Of a stretch of DNA of 64,000 nt, positions 32,125 to 43,564 are shown in pieces (within the stretch, counting starts at the first letter, position 1; the number at the start of each line of letters is the position of its first letter). The position numbers were made by a program, and so were the translations under genes. The notes beneath the pieces were generated by a model. That model searched no databases, was not told where the DNA came from, and was given only the letters and a program-made list of their open reading frames with translations. The stretch lies in assembly GCA_029204225.1 (NCBI GenBank), contig CM055097.1:4002620-4066619 (forward strand). Direction: 5' to 3'. The DNA comes from Diphasiastrum complanatum. Its lineage: Eukaryota; Streptophyta; Lycopodiopsida; Lycopodiales; Lycopodiaceae.

Positions 32125-33744
32125 TCAGTGGGATACTCTGATCCAAGCTGCACCACTGGGACTGCCTTCGTTCACAACAAAAACCATGTAGTAAGCCGGT
32201 GGAGCCACAACAGGATTAGGTGGAGCTATGGCAGAGATTATGTAGCGATTGGTTGCTGTGATGAATGCCTGGGATACAACCTTCAGCTTCAAGAGACGTT
32301 GACCTTGTGAGAAGGAGTGTGTTGTAAAGGGAGCACTGACCATGTTGACCTCCATATTCAGCTGAGGAGGATTTTGGATTGTCACCTGCAGCCTGAAAGA
32401 AGTGTTGTATCTCACCGAAGTGAGGGGATTGAATAGCCGAGGCTTGTCTGCTGCAAAAGATGGGCTGAGATAGGGAGGATAGAAAGCCTCCAAGCGTAGT
32501 TCTGTGGGGAAATCTCCTGAGAACGTATAGAATTGATGAGTGTTGCTTCCGGCCACAAGCACTCTCGCATCTGGCAAGAGGTTCGCTGTGGAGTGATAGA
32601 CTCTAGCGATAGTGGTTGCAGTAAGGGTTGTGAATCTCTGGCCAGCTAGGCCGTTTGGTTGGTAAAGAACAGGGCTAAGAGATGCGTTGTTGGCGAACCC
32701 CCAACCTGAGCATCCATTCTGAGCTCCATTGATAATGAGTACATCTCCACTGGGGAGGAGCACCATGTCTCCCATGGTGCGAGGCATTGGCATTGTCTCC
32801 ATCTCCCAAGTGGTATTCGGGGTTATGACGTCGATGCGACCGCAGGTCTGAGATGCTACTGCAAATGCTAACGGAAAATTTGCAAATGCTCCAAATTGCG
32901 CACCTCCACAAACAAGAACACTCGCGCTTTGGAAGTCATCGCTTGCAGTCAACGGCAGCAGAACGGACGATCCTGCCGACGGGTAATTTCGAGGCTCTCC
33001 GGGGATGGTATCGAATTGTCTGACTACTGTATTGGTGATGTAGTTGTAGAGAATTGAATCTCGGTTTGCAAAAATGAACAGATTTCCATCTGGAATCAAG
33101 TGAACGAAAGGATAGTAGTTGTCGTGCTGGAAATCATCTGTTTGATGCAGAAAAGGTAGCTGAGTAGGTGCTTGTCCATTGGCAGGAATGAATTCTGTGG
33201 TGTAGACTCCTCGGCCTCCAACAATGATCTGTCTTCCATCCGGTAAAAGATGATTAGTAGCATACCAACGGCCTTCTTGCAACTGTTGATCTGTGGCCTC
33301 CACCCAGTCACATGTTCCACTTCTTACACAAGGAGAGAAGTATCTGATCTTGAGGTTGCCATCGAAATCTCCACCCGTCTGCACAAGCGTACCATTTGGA
33401 AAGAACTGACCAGACGAACACCAGGTATCAGTAGAGATTGTGAGAGGCCTTATGGTGTTAGTGCCAGGAGTGAAGAGAACAGAGTGCGCTGTGCAATCGT
33501 GCGTGCTGGTGAGGTCGTTGGGATCGTCCCGGCATGTGCCATTAGGAAGGTTGATCTGAGAAGGCCCAACGTCCGTCCTATCCAGAAGAACCACCGTTCC
33601 GAAATGCGTTACTGCTGTGTGCATGGATGCTATCCCGGCATTTTTAACTAGTAGCTTCCAGCTTCCACCTTGTGCATTGGTTAGTGGCATGCAAAAGATA
33701 AGAAAGATGGTCGCGCACCTCAAACTAAGCAAAGAAGAATCCAT
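32125..33744 (-). CDS. glyoxal oxidase-like copper-radical oxidase, secreted
   Basis: An intronless frame of 539 residues, typical in length for plant glyoxal oxidase/galactose oxidase-like proteins. These oxidise aldehydes or primary alcohols to release H2O2 at the cell wall. Residues 1 to about 25 form a signal peptide (hydrophobic FLIFCMPLTNA, then QGG). The family N-terminal beta-propeller is followed by a C-terminal domain (about 430-539). By family analogy the copper/radical residues are Cys109 (DTWCSSG), Tyr161 (GRWYATN), Tyr383-His384 (RVYHST) and His476 (TTHSFSQGQR), all present. N-glycosylation sequons occur, for example NGT and NTT. I start at the ATG 33744-33742, because the preceding in-frame GTG is not a plant start. 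It is one of two intact genes here. Its substrate cannot be told. Confidence 0.93.
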   Translation of the reverse strand: MDSSLLSLRCATIFLIFCMPLTNAQGGSWKLLVKNAGIASMHTAVTHFGTVVLLDRTDVGPSQINLPNGTCRDDPNDLTSTHDCTAHSVLFTPGTNTIRPLTISTDTWCSSGQFFPNGTLVQTGGDFDGNLKIRYFSPCVRSGTCDWVEATDQQLQEGRWYATNHLLPDGRQIIVGGRGVYTTEFIPANGQAPTQLPFLHQTDDFQHDNYYPFVHLIPDGNLFIFANRDSILYNYITNTVVRQFDTIPGEPRNYPSAGSSVLLPLTASDDFQSASVLVCGGAQFGAFANFPLAFAVASQTCGRIDVITPNTTWEMETMPMPRTMGDMVLLPSGDVLIINGAQNGCSGWGFANNASLSPVLYQPNGLAGQRFTTLTATTIARVYHSTANLLPDARVLVAGSNTHQFYTFSGDFPTELRLEAFYPPYLSPSFAADKPRLFNPLTSVRYNTSFRLQVTIQNPPQLNMEVNMVSAPFTTHSFSQGQRLLKLKVVSQAFITATNRYIISAIAPPNPVVAPPAYYMVFVVNEGSPSGAAWIRVSH

Positions 33745-34050
33745 CACCTATCAAGCTCTCGAAAAATCTTCTTCTCAGCCGTGTTGAATTTCCAATCCTC
33801 TGAACCGTATCCAGTCCTTGAGGGAATTGTGTGTGGGAGGTAGAATGAGCGAATGAAGGGGATCTTTTGAGGCAACATTGAGAGGTCAATGCACTACCAA
33901 TGATTGCGCCCAATTTAGAAAGAATCTGTGCAAGATAGTTGCAAACTTGCACGTCGTAGGTAATCAGTCAGTGTCGCTGATCTGGTACCATGACGTGCAG
34001 AACTCTAAGTGAAGTTCTTGTATCTAGCTGCTACAGAAGATCAGCTTCCA

Positions 34051-34066
34051 TATTTATATATATATT
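34051..34066 (-). promoter_or_regulatory. TATA box candidate for the oxidase gene
   Basis: On the minus strand the stretch reads ATATATATATAAATA, about 310 bp upstream of the start codon. It implies a transcript start near 34020 and a 5' UTR of about 280 bases. Confidence 0.5.
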
Positions 34067-34069
34067 CGA

Positions 34070-35540
34070 TCTTTAACGCCTTGCCAGAGTGTAGACCCAC
34101 ACAATCAGCATCCATCAGCCGTGAACACACCATTCGAGCTTTCAGCACATCTTCTTCAAGACAGGACCCGAATTATTAATGACAAATCCGCCAATGAAAA
34201 AAAGGAGGACTCCGAATTTTTCTATTGTCAATTAAACGCTGCAACCGACAAGGAGCAGGATTCGGAATCTTTCAAGGATAACGGCAGTAACACTGAATTG
34301 GAATATGGATGTGTTCATATATTGGTCTAAGGCAGATCTAAACGTAAGAAAAACAGTGTCTTGGACTTTAGATTTGCTATGGACGTTAACAAACCCTGCA
34401 ATGGTTTGTATACATACATTGTCAGACTAACGACTCTGTATAGCACTTGCTTTTCTTTTTCTTGTCTTTTCTTGGAAAGTAGCTGCGATGTTTTGATTCT
34501 TTCACGTTCTGGTCATCAACCACGATGCAGGGTGGGTGCCTAGATGCTTCATAGACACATCAACCCCGAAAGGGTATTATTCTCTAGAGTCTCGCTCATC
34601 TGCCGTTGACCATCCATGCAATGCTGATGATCGCCACTGGTTAATGCTGCATGCCCAGTATGATATTGATATCTAAATCATCTGCTGCTGGATGCACCGC
34701 TGGACAATTCAATGAACAATGAAATATTATTTCCCAAGATCATGTGCATCGCATGCAATCATTTGTCCAATATAATTCCTTTGAATTGTTGTTTCAAATT
34801 GCAAGGAATCAGAGGAAGGAAGGAAAGTATATTAGTAGGTGAGTGGGGGAGTGCGAGTGGAAGAAGACGTTCTCGTTTTTTTCTGGCCACCAAGGCACAC
34901 GATAACCTCATCTATCGCAGGCTATGGAGGGAGTCAGCAACGTTATGTTGAGACTTGAGAGGAATACTCGCTATTCTTGCATCCTGAGTCCTACACAAAA
35001 AGCACCTGCTTATTATTAGTAGAAACCTGAACCAATGTAAATGTTGGGAGGGTATAGTCAACCCTGGATAAATGTGAGACCTGAGGAGTACATGTGTGTA
35101 CATAATAACACATACAGTTGACTAATTGTTTGCAGTTGACAAATTGATCATCATTGCATTGTGCAATTGTTGGAGAATTGATGATTTTGTGTTGGACCTT
35201 GACGGGTGGTGATGGGAGCTGGTGATGGGAGCTGGGGTAGCAAAATGCGCTAACAATCAAAAATTGACCTGTACTAAAGCCCTATTGAGGGATTTGACAT
35301 CATTTTTATAAATCTTTAAATCTTAGAACATTGCAAACTCCATATTTGTGTAGAATAACATTTATCCAAGTCAGGTTCTTTTTTAAGGTGGGATTAGATT
35401 ATGTTAACAAATAACAATTAACACTTATGTTGTGTAAAACATTTAGGAGAAACAAAAAACCTACTAATAGGATTAACTTACATAGAGGTAACATTTATCC
35501 AAGGTTGATTGTATCTCAATTCTAGAGCTTTTGCTACAAG
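34070..35540. other. unassigned stretch upstream of the oxidase gene
   Basis: It holds the distal promoter of the minus-strand oxidase. The small open frame at 34121-34330 (+) is hydrophilic and matches nothing I know. No RNA gene or clear repeat is seen. Confidence 0.45.
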
Positions 35541-35544
35541 CTCT

Positions 35545-35655
35545 TGTTGGAATTTCATGCTCAAGCCCAATTCCATGGATTTTTTCGACCCAATGTCAAT
35601 CCCATCAATGAAGGATTTTTCGACCTTGGATCGGATCAAAATTAAAGTCAAAGAA
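35545..35655 (+). repeat. truncated 5' LTR (first ~110 bp)
   Basis: The segment starts TGTTGGAATTTCATGCTCAA and matches the start of the LTR at 39718 through the AATGTCAATCCCATCAATGA segment. The remaining ~900 bp of LTR, the PBS and the Gag N-terminal half are missing. The sequence passes directly into Gag knuckle DNA. Confidence 0.8.
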
Positions 35656-35659
35656 ATCC

Positions 35660-36007
35660 ACAAAATCTAATTATTCAGGCAAAAGGAGCAACATGCAGTC
35701 TGGGTCGAGTTTTGGCTCTGGATCGAATTTTAACTCTGGGTCTAATTTTGGATTAGGGTCGAATTCGAATCTTCCTTCATCATCCCAGCCAATGCAGAAA
35801 CTCTTCTGCAAGTACTGTAAGAGGACTTGTCATTTCATCAAGGACTGCAGAACACTCAAGTACAACAATGAAAAGAAGAAGCAGTTCCAACAATGTAGTG
35901 GGTTTCTTTCCTTGCCTAACCTGAATCCAAGATCTAGTCAATCTAGCATCATAGAGATGGAGTTAGTTGTCACGCGTAGGTTCGTTCCCATGAGAGCGAT
36001 AGTTTAG
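35660..36007 (+). pseudogene. copia Gag C-terminal part with zinc knuckle
   Basis: A Ser/Gly/Asn-rich repeat (GSSFGSGSNFNSGSNFG) is followed by KLFCKYCKRTCHFIKDC. The knuckle keeps C-x2-C-x4-H-x4-C, although the usual Gly before His is Cys. The matching part of the second interior (about 41540-41590) has lost two of its cysteines to Tyr. Confidence 0.75.
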
Positions 36008-36116
36008 TTCAGATTTCAGCATGAATGGAAGATCTACATCTAACTCTACATCCATTAGCCCTACTCATTAACACTAAGATCCATTAACACTACGATCCAC
36101 AACAAATATAGCTTAC

Positions 36117-36234
<118 letters not shown>

Positions 36235-36482
36235 ATAAAAAGTATAATAACACTCAGTCCCAATAACATTCAGATCCAATAATTAGCAAAATCCAAAGAA
36301 AGCATGAGAGATGGAGAAGGGAAGAAGAAGAGCAAGGACATTCATCAATCTATTTATGAAGAGAACCAATCTGCTTTATTGAAATGAGAAAATGAACATG
36401 AGGAGCAACTCGAGTTGCTCTCTTCTTATAGTAGAGAAGAGGACCATGGCCTCTGAATCCTATTGGTCCAGTCTTGCCTCTC

Positions 36483-36644
36483 TTTTTATTCAAATCTAAA
36501 AAAGTGTGGGAACCATCAAAATTGGAGGGAAACCCAACTTTATTCACTAACTTGACATTTAGGTCTTGCAACATTAAAAGTCCCGCAAAAAGGCCTAAAG
36601 TCCTTTTATTGACTTTTTATTCAAATCTAAAAAAGTGTGGGAAC
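36483..36644 (+). repeat. 31-bp direct repeats flanking a 100-bp segment
   Basis: TTTTTATTCAAATCTAAAA ... GTGTGGGAAC occurs at 36483-36513 and 36614-36644. The second copy abuts the point where copia protease reading resumes (HMTHHRDWF). The segment between Gag knuckle and protease is therefore rearranged. Confidence 0.9.
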
Positions 36645-38075
36645 ACATGACCCATCATCGAGATTGGTTCCAAAGCTACAAGTCTTTCACCCATTCTAGA
36701 ATTGTGCAACTTGGAGACAACACAACTCAGTCTATTGAAGGTGAAGAAACAGTCAGGGTTGAATTTCAAAGAGGTGTTGTTAAGTTGTTGTCCAATGTCC
36801 TTTATATTTGAACCTTACCAAAAATATGCTTTCTATAAGCAGAATCACTAATTTTGATCATAGGGTCGAATTTGATATAGAGGGCTGCACTATTCTTGAC
36901 AAGTCTAGGAAAGTCCTAGCTTATGGTAGAAGATGTAGCTACCTTTACAAATTAAGTCACTGTTATTCTACAAGTATTCAAGCTCTTATTGCTACTTCTG
37001 AATCACATCATTTGTTGTGCCATTTTAGACTAGGCCATTTAAACTTCAAGAGTATTCAAGAAATGTCAAATTAGAACTTAGTGCAAGATCTTCTCTCTAT
37101 TAGCAAATCTGATTCTCCATGTGAAAGCTGTATTATCAGCAAGCATGCTAGAAGTTCATTTATGTCAGATTATGTTCATACTTTTAGAGATTTGCTAGAT
37201 CTTGTACATAGTGACCTTTGTGGCCCAATACAGACTTCTTCCACAGGGGGAGCTTTTTACTTTCTGACTTTTATCGATGACTTTTCTAGGAGAACTGCTA
37301 CTTACTTCTTGAAGAATAAATTTGATACTTTAAGGTTCTTCAAGCAGCTCAAGGCATCTATAGAAAATCAGACCCAAAGAACAATCAAAGCTATACATTT
37401 TGATAGTGGAGGAGGAGAATACATCTCTACCAAATTCAAGGAATTCTGCAGGGCCTATGGAATACATCAACAATACACCACTAGCTACTCTCCTCAGCCC
37501 AATGGAGTAGCTGAACGGAAGAATCGGACACTTATTGAGAGTGCCAAAAGCATGATGGCCCATGCTTCTCTTCCATAGAGATTTTGGGCAGAAGTTGTCA
37601 CCACAGCTGCCTACCTACAAAATCGATCCATCACTAAGGCCCTGAATGGCAAGACACTTTATGAACTCAGATCGAAGCCATCATTCAAACATATTCGAGT
37701 GTTTGGATGCATTGCCTATGCTCAGATCCCTGAACATTTGAGAAAGAAGCTAGATGGAAAATCGATTTTCATTAGCCACTCCCTAGATTACAAGGCATAC
37801 AAACTAAACAACTTGGAAAATTAGAAGACCTTCTTGAGCATGGATGTCATATTCATGGAAGACCAATTTTTTGACCATAAGAGAAAAGCTCCAAAAAAAT
37901 CTGACCAAAAGATCGAACAAATCCTAGGATCAAAAATTCAAAATCCGACCCAAGGATCGAAAATCCAATATCTGATCCAAGGGTTGAACAACATAAAATT
38001 GATACTGACTGTCAAAACCTCAACAATAGCATTAAAGGGTCAAAATTCGACCCAGAAGATCAAATCGACCTAGAC
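36637..38075 (+). pseudogene. copia protease end and integrase
   Basis: The reading starts at HMTHHRDWFQSYKSFTHSR (the DSG itself is missing), then a TGA in VLYI*TLPKNMLSISRI. The integrase follows: CHFRLGHLNFKS, CESCIISKH, and the core VHSDLCG, FDSGGGEYI and NGVAERKNRT. The three acidic residues are kept. A TAG at about 37576 interrupts it before RFWAEV, and another lies at about 37822. The linker to about 38075 is Lys/Gln/Ile-rich, with repeated short GSKIQ words. Confidence 0.87.
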
Positions 38076-38089
38076 AGCCTCCATCCCGA

Positions 38090-39717
38090 TTCATGAATGA
38101 TCTGGCCTGCTATTTTGTGTAGGAATCAAACACAGTTCATAAGGCAATGTCAACACATGATGTTGACCAGTGGAAAGCAGTCATGGATGCAAAATTCGAT
38201 TATCTGATTGAGAATCAAACCTAGACTATAAATGAGCTACCAAAGGATCGAAATCTGATTCCATGCAAGTGGTTATTCAAAGTGAAGTATGATGTTGAAG
38301 GTAAAATAAATAGATACAAGGCCATATTGGTAGCCAAAGGCTTCTCCCAAATTCCAGATCTCGATTATTCTGAAACCTTCAGTCCTATGAAAAAGCATGC
38401 TTCATTCATTTACTTCTTTCCTATGAAACAACAACCGATCTTGAAGTTCATCAAATGGATGTCTAAACTGCCTTTTTCAATGGCACCATTGAAGAGAAAA
38501 TCTACATGTCCCAGCCAAAAGGATATGAGCTGAAGGGTAAGGAGCACCTATTGTGTAAAATTCACAAAGCTTTGTAAGGTCTGAAACAGTCTCCAACAAG
38601 AGCCTAGTTTCAGAAAGTTAATGTTTTCTTAATCAAGAATGGTTTCATCCCAAACTCGACAGACTTGAATATTTATTTCAAGTCTATATCGAATTTTTTC
38701 ATTATCATTACTCTATATGTTGAAGATACTTTATTGTTCAGTAATAATCTAAATTTGTTGAAGGATACCAAATGCATTTTAGCACATGAATACAAGATGA
38801 TAGATATGGGTCCTGCACACTGTCGTCTTGAAATTTAGATTTTCCGAATTCGGCCCAATGTGCAGATTTTCCATCGGCCAGCAGAGATACCTCACCAATG
38901 TGTTGAGAAAGTATGGAATGGTCGAGTGCAAACTGAGACACTTCCCACTCGACCCTGGTTTGAAGTTGTCAAAGGATCAATGTCCAAAATCTGATTCAAA
39001 GAAGGAGGAAATGAAGCGGTATCCATTTCACTCCATAATCAGATCATTGATGTATGTTATGCTCTGCACTCCACTCGACCTTGCTTACTCAATCAGCTCT
39101 CTCAGCCAATTTCCTTCAGATCTAGGTCTAGTCCATTGGAAGGCTCTCATGAAAGTCATGAAGTATGTCCAAGCTACAAAACAACTCAGCATTGGCTATA
39201 GGGGCAGCCAATCTGCCAATATTCTAGAGGGCTACACAAATGCAGATTGGGCAAGAGATATTGATACAAGAAAACCAATCTCTAGATTTGTGTTCCTATT
39301 CAATCAAGGCCCAGTTTCATGGAACAACCAAAAACAGGTCTCAGTAGTATTATCCTCCACAGAATCCAAATACGTAGCTGCCACAAATGCTACCAAAGGA
39401 GGCAATTTGGTTGAGGAACCTGCTTGCAGATATCGAAATCATCCAATCACATCCAACGATCCTCTACTGTGACAATCAAAGCGCTATTGCACTATTTATG
39501 AATCCGAGATTTCACTCTCGAAGTAATCATATCGAAATTAAGTATCACTACCTTAGGGAGAAAGTGCAAAGCAAGAAAATTTTTTTGGTTTATTGTAGGA
39601 CAGAGTTATGGACAACAAATTACTTCACCAAGGCTTTATCAAAGGAGCATCATGTCAGATTTAACAATCTGTTAAATCTGAAGATTGAAATTTTTCAAGA
39701 TCCACATTAAGGGAGAG
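38090..39717 (+). pseudogene. copia reverse transcriptase and RNase H (YVED)
   Basis: The linker PPSRFMNDLACYF is followed by RT: PCKWLFKVKYDVEGKINRYKA, LVAKGFSQ, a frameshift near 38450 at the first catalytic motif, then GLKQSP. The YVDD box reads YVED, with GAA at 38722-38724. RNase H has YTNADWA, SSTESKYVAAT and YCDNQSAIALF, so its acidic residues are present although the frame shifts at about 39390. Two TAG codons (38221 and about 38606) sit where Trp is expected. A polypurine tract TTAAGGGAGAG ends the interior. Confidence 0.88.
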
Positions 39718-40733
39718 TGTTGGAATTTTATGCTCAAGCCCAATTCCATTAGGTAATGAGCATCCTGAAAAAACCGTTTATACTTATTCCAAAATTTATA
39801 ATAATAAAAAAAAAAACCCTACAAAACAAGAGAGGCTCAATTTTCTACTTGAAGATTGAAAAAATTTAGGATCGAATTTTTTTGACCTAATGTCAATCCC
39901 ATCAATGAAGGATTTTTTGACTCTGGATCGAATCGAATCGGGTCTGATTTTCTCGACCTTGGAAAATTCGAGCCTATGTATATTTTTTGACCCAGTGTAT
40001 AAATTATGACCCTTTGTAAAATTCTGACCCTTTGTACAGTCAACTTGGAAATCCGACCCACGTTACGACATTGACAGTCCGTCTATCTCGGTACAGACAT
40101 TCATTGTAAAATGGCGGCTACCTATTGCAGGGACAAATGTAGTAAATTAAGTAGGTCAATGCAAGCTTTCAATGTACTGATCATCTGAAGGAAGATCTGC
40201 TGTAGTTAGTGTTCTGATTAGGTTATCATCCTGCAGGCATTACTTAGTTCATAGTTGTCATTTTTGGTAGGTAGTAAGGTGTTGCCATCAACGAACTCAG
40301 TTAAAAAAAGTTTGCTTGAGCGCCTACAGTTTTGCACCCAGCTTCATGTATTGTACTTATGTTTTTGTTATATCAATCTGAGTTCATCATTCCACTACTG
40401 TTCTGGTCTATTTGCACATTGTAATTTATGATTCATCTTGAACTCTCTTGTTGGTAACTGTCACATTTCCAATCCATCACCATGTGCACCACTTCCGCTG
40501 CTCACCACGGTTTCCACCAATTTCCTACAACTATTGCCAAAGATTTGCGATAAAAGTTGAGATATCACTCTTAGTCGAGGTTGAGCATTCAAATAAGTGA
40601 TTTATTTATTTATTTATTGTGCTAAAATGCAATTTTTGTTGTCGTTGCCTTGCAAAAGTCAATACTATGTACTCAAGTTGGTCAATGCAATTTATTATTC
40701 CCAATACAAATATTCCTTCATACAAACCCAACA
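39718..40733 (+). repeat. complete copia LTR, 1016 bp
   Basis: The LTR starts TGTTGG directly after the polypurine tract AAGGGAGAG and ends CCAACA, a perfect 6-base inversion. AAG and the PBS TGGTAGCAGAGCC follow. It therefore serves as 3' LTR to the left interior and 5' LTR to the right interior. Confidence 0.92.
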
Positions 40734-40736
40734 AAG

Positions 40737-40749
40737 TGGTAGCAGAGCC
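40737..40749 (+). other. primer binding site of the second interior
   Basis: TGGTAGCAGAGCC, one base different from the plant consensus TGGTATCAGAGC, three bases after the LTR end. Confidence 0.85.
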
Positions 40750-40810
40750 TAAAGAGTCCAAATTGTTATAGTATTCACGACTATTTTACAATTTCTTAAA
40801 TCATTCATTA

Positions 40811-41890
40811 TGGAAGGTATATCCTGTGAGATCCGCTTGATCAATAAGTTCAATGATGATGAATTTCACATGTGGAAATTCAAAATGAAGATGATACTCA
40901 TTGAAAAAGAACTTTGGGGATACATCAACGGTTCAATAGCCAAGCTGGCTAAACCTGACATGCTGACCATTTGAAAAGCCAAGGATGGCAAAGCACTTGC
41001 CATTGTATCTATGAATCTTAAAGATTCACAAAAAGCTCATGTAGCAAATTATTCTAGCTCCAAAGAAGCATGGGACATTCTTTTTGGTCTATATGAAACA
41101 ACAAATGTATTGACTCATCTCTTTTTGAGAAAGAAATTCTTGTCGCTCAAGATGAGTGAAGGAACCTCAGTCATTGATCATCTAAATGAATTCAAACAGT
41201 TGCTCAATCAGCTAGCTACAATAGCTTCGCCAATATCGGACGAAGATTCTAACATGTCTCTTCTATCCAGTCTTCCTCCCTCTTAAGATATTTTAGTATT
41301 GCTCTTGAGCAATGCTCCTGACCTGTCTCTGTGAAAGTTGACAACAAGTTTATTGTAGGAAGAAGTAAGAAGGAAAAGCTTATCCATATCGATTATGAAG
41401 GCGGTTTCCCTCTATTTGAATAAGCAATAGTTCCAGAAGAAGGGATCTCCAAAGGACAAGAAGACAAAAGCTGAGCAGACTGACTCAGATCAACAATCAC
41501 ACCAACACAATCGACAACATCAAAAGCCAAAAACCAAACTCTTTTGCAAGTATTATAAGAGAACCAATCATGACATCAAGGACTATCAAGTTCCCAAGCA
41601 CAATGGAGCAAAGAAGAAGATGCAGCAGGATGGAGGATTTGAATATAACAGAACCTCTCATGAAGACCCAACATTTCTAATGATACAAGATCAAGACAGA
41701 AGATATGCCCTTCTATGGTATATTGATTCTGGTGCTTCTCATGACATGACTCCATGCAAGTTCCTATTCAAAGGACTCACGCTAATATATTCAAAGTATG
41801 TCTACTTCGGTGACTCAAGTACAATTTAGATTGGAGGCCAAGTATATATACGTCTTCATCTTCCAAATGGTGAATTGACCTTGCGTAAGG
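40811..41890 (+). pseudogene. copia Gag and protease (multiple stops)
   Basis: The Gag start MEGISCEIRLINKF is followed by FHMWKFKMKMILIEKELW, a TGA, then LRKKFLSLKMSEGTSVIDHL and LNQLATIASPI. Several stops follow at 41.28-41.43 kb. The zinc knuckle has decayed to CKYYKRTNHDIKDY. The protease motif WYIDSGASHDMTPCKFLF at about 41.72-41.76 kb keeps its Asp. The start is credible, because it is the first ATG after the PBS leader. Confidence 0.85.
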
Positions 41891-42640
41891 ATGAACTTTA
41901 CGTACCCAACTGACAAAGAGTTTACTATCTTTCAGCAAGCTCGCAGATCGGGATTGTAGAGCCTTGTTCATATGAAAACATGTACTATTTTGGATAAAGA
42001 CTCTAAAGAAATCCTCTTTGCAAGTAGAGAAGGTAATTTGTACATTTTGAGTCACGAATATGCACTTATTACTAATGTGAACTTACTTCAAATGCTCAAT
42101 TATCCCATCAAAGATTAGTACATTTAAACATGAGATTGATCTTGTATATGCATCATATAATATGGTTAAGGATATAAACATTAATGTTACCTCCACTGAC
42201 ATTTTTGTGAGATGTGCTTACTAGGCAAACAGCCTAGATCAAGATTCCCAAAGGGACAAGCCACTAGAGCTAAGTCCAATCTAATATTGATACGTAGTGA
42301 TCTATGCGACCCTATGAGTATTCCCTCTCTGGGTTCAACATTATATTTTCTCACTTTCACCAGTATTATGTTCATCAAGAAAAGTCTGAGGCATTCAAGT
42401 GTTTCAACGAATTCAAGTAGTTTGCTGAGACATAGACTGGTGAAAAGCTCAAGACCCCACACATAGATCATGAGTGGGATAGATTCATGGTTGTCTTTGA
42501 CACCTACTAAGATATTCCTCTGGTTGATCTAATTAATAGTCTGAATCAACAAATTGGTAAAGATCCTGTTATAATTTAACGTTGAGTTTTTTTCCCTTGA
42601 TTGGATTTCATATCCAACCGCGGGTGGTATCTGATCTGAT
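41890..42640 (+). pseudogene. copia integrase, badly degraded and truncated
   Basis: Recognisable pieces are CEMCLLGKQPRSRFPKG, SDLCDPMSIPSLGS and YFLTFTS at 42.2-42.36 kb. After about 42.45 kb only non-integrase sequence remains before the LTR tail. The first core Asp (RSDLC) is present. The second Asp and the Glu, and all of RT, are missing. Confidence 0.7.
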
Positions 42641-42642
42641 AA

Positions 42643-42683
42643 ACAAATTATTTCCAACACAAATATTCCATCATACAAACCCC
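42643..42683 (+). repeat. LTR tail, last ~40 bp only
   Basis: ATTATTTCCAACACAAATAT and ATCATACAAACCCCA match the end of the LTR at 40690-40733. The rest of this third LTR is missing. Confidence 0.65.
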
Positions 42684-42738
42684 ATGTCGACCACTTACAT
42701 GCCACCTCTTACATTGATTGGACCATTTTGGTACATCT

Positions 42739-43551
42739 TGTGAAAAATGCAATAATAAGCTTGGTAGAGGCCAAAAATCTTGTATATAGATAAACACACA
42801 TGTGTGGAGCCTGTTCCCACGTGTGAAAATAGTGTACTTGTCATGTACCATAATCATATAGGTTGTACATATGATTTAATTCAAGTTCTAGTGGCTAAAA
42901 AGGCCAAAAACTAGTTTTCTAGACATATGACACATGGCATCAATCTATTGCTTGCATGAGCCACATCCTTTGGGTAGGTGTCACATCCCATGTGTGGAAT
43001 AAGCTGAAGTAGACGAATTTTGACTTCTAGAAGATTTCCAAGTAGATCTCCATATATAAGGAAAATGGACCAAAAGTGCTCAAAATAGAAGGTTTTGTCC
43101 AAGTGTTAGTTTTGCATGATGAATCATCACATGACAAAGCACCTTCACACATGTGGGATCAAAGGGATGATCAGTACCACGAGATCCCACTTATTGTATA
43201 TATAGAGCCACATTTGGCCATAATCAATGTAAGACACCAATCTTGGTTTTGGAAGCAATTTTGAGTGATTCTCTCTATTTGTCTACATTTGTTTTGATTG
43301 TTTTGAGGTCCTATCAATGTGTACTTGATTTTCAGGTTGGATTCCGTACTCAGACAATGTTTCACACATGTGAAACCAGAAAGTACACTTACCTTCAATT
43401 AATGATTGTTCTTGTTAGGATTTTGTGTCTAGAATTGATCTAGATTGATCTTAATCTGAAGTAGATTGATAGATCAAGTACTCTGACAACCAATCCCTCT
43501 TGAGGATCAGATTAGGATCCACTCTTGGTCCTTTTTTTACCTTTTTGCACA
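42739..43551 (+). repeat. 5' LTR, 813 bp
   Basis: Starts TGTGAAAAATG and ends TTTTTGCACA. It contains several CACATGTG/CACGTG-type palindromes and TATATAAGG at about 43052. A 20-base stretch present in the 3' LTR is missing near 42996. Confidence 0.93.
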
Positions 43552-43564
43552 TGGTATCAGAGCC
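43552..43564 (+). other. primer binding site
   Basis: TGGTATCAGAGCC immediately after the 5' LTR, a full match to the plant initiator-Met-tRNA primer site. Confidence 0.93.

Noticed and set aside
34121-34330. 69-residue hydrophilic ORF upstream of the oxidase gene
   Set aside because: No motif or codon signal, and it sits in the likely promoter of a minus-strand gene.
38090-39717. YVED as a variant but active RT box
   Set aside because: The same ORF carries frameshifts and several stops, so the change is best read as decay.
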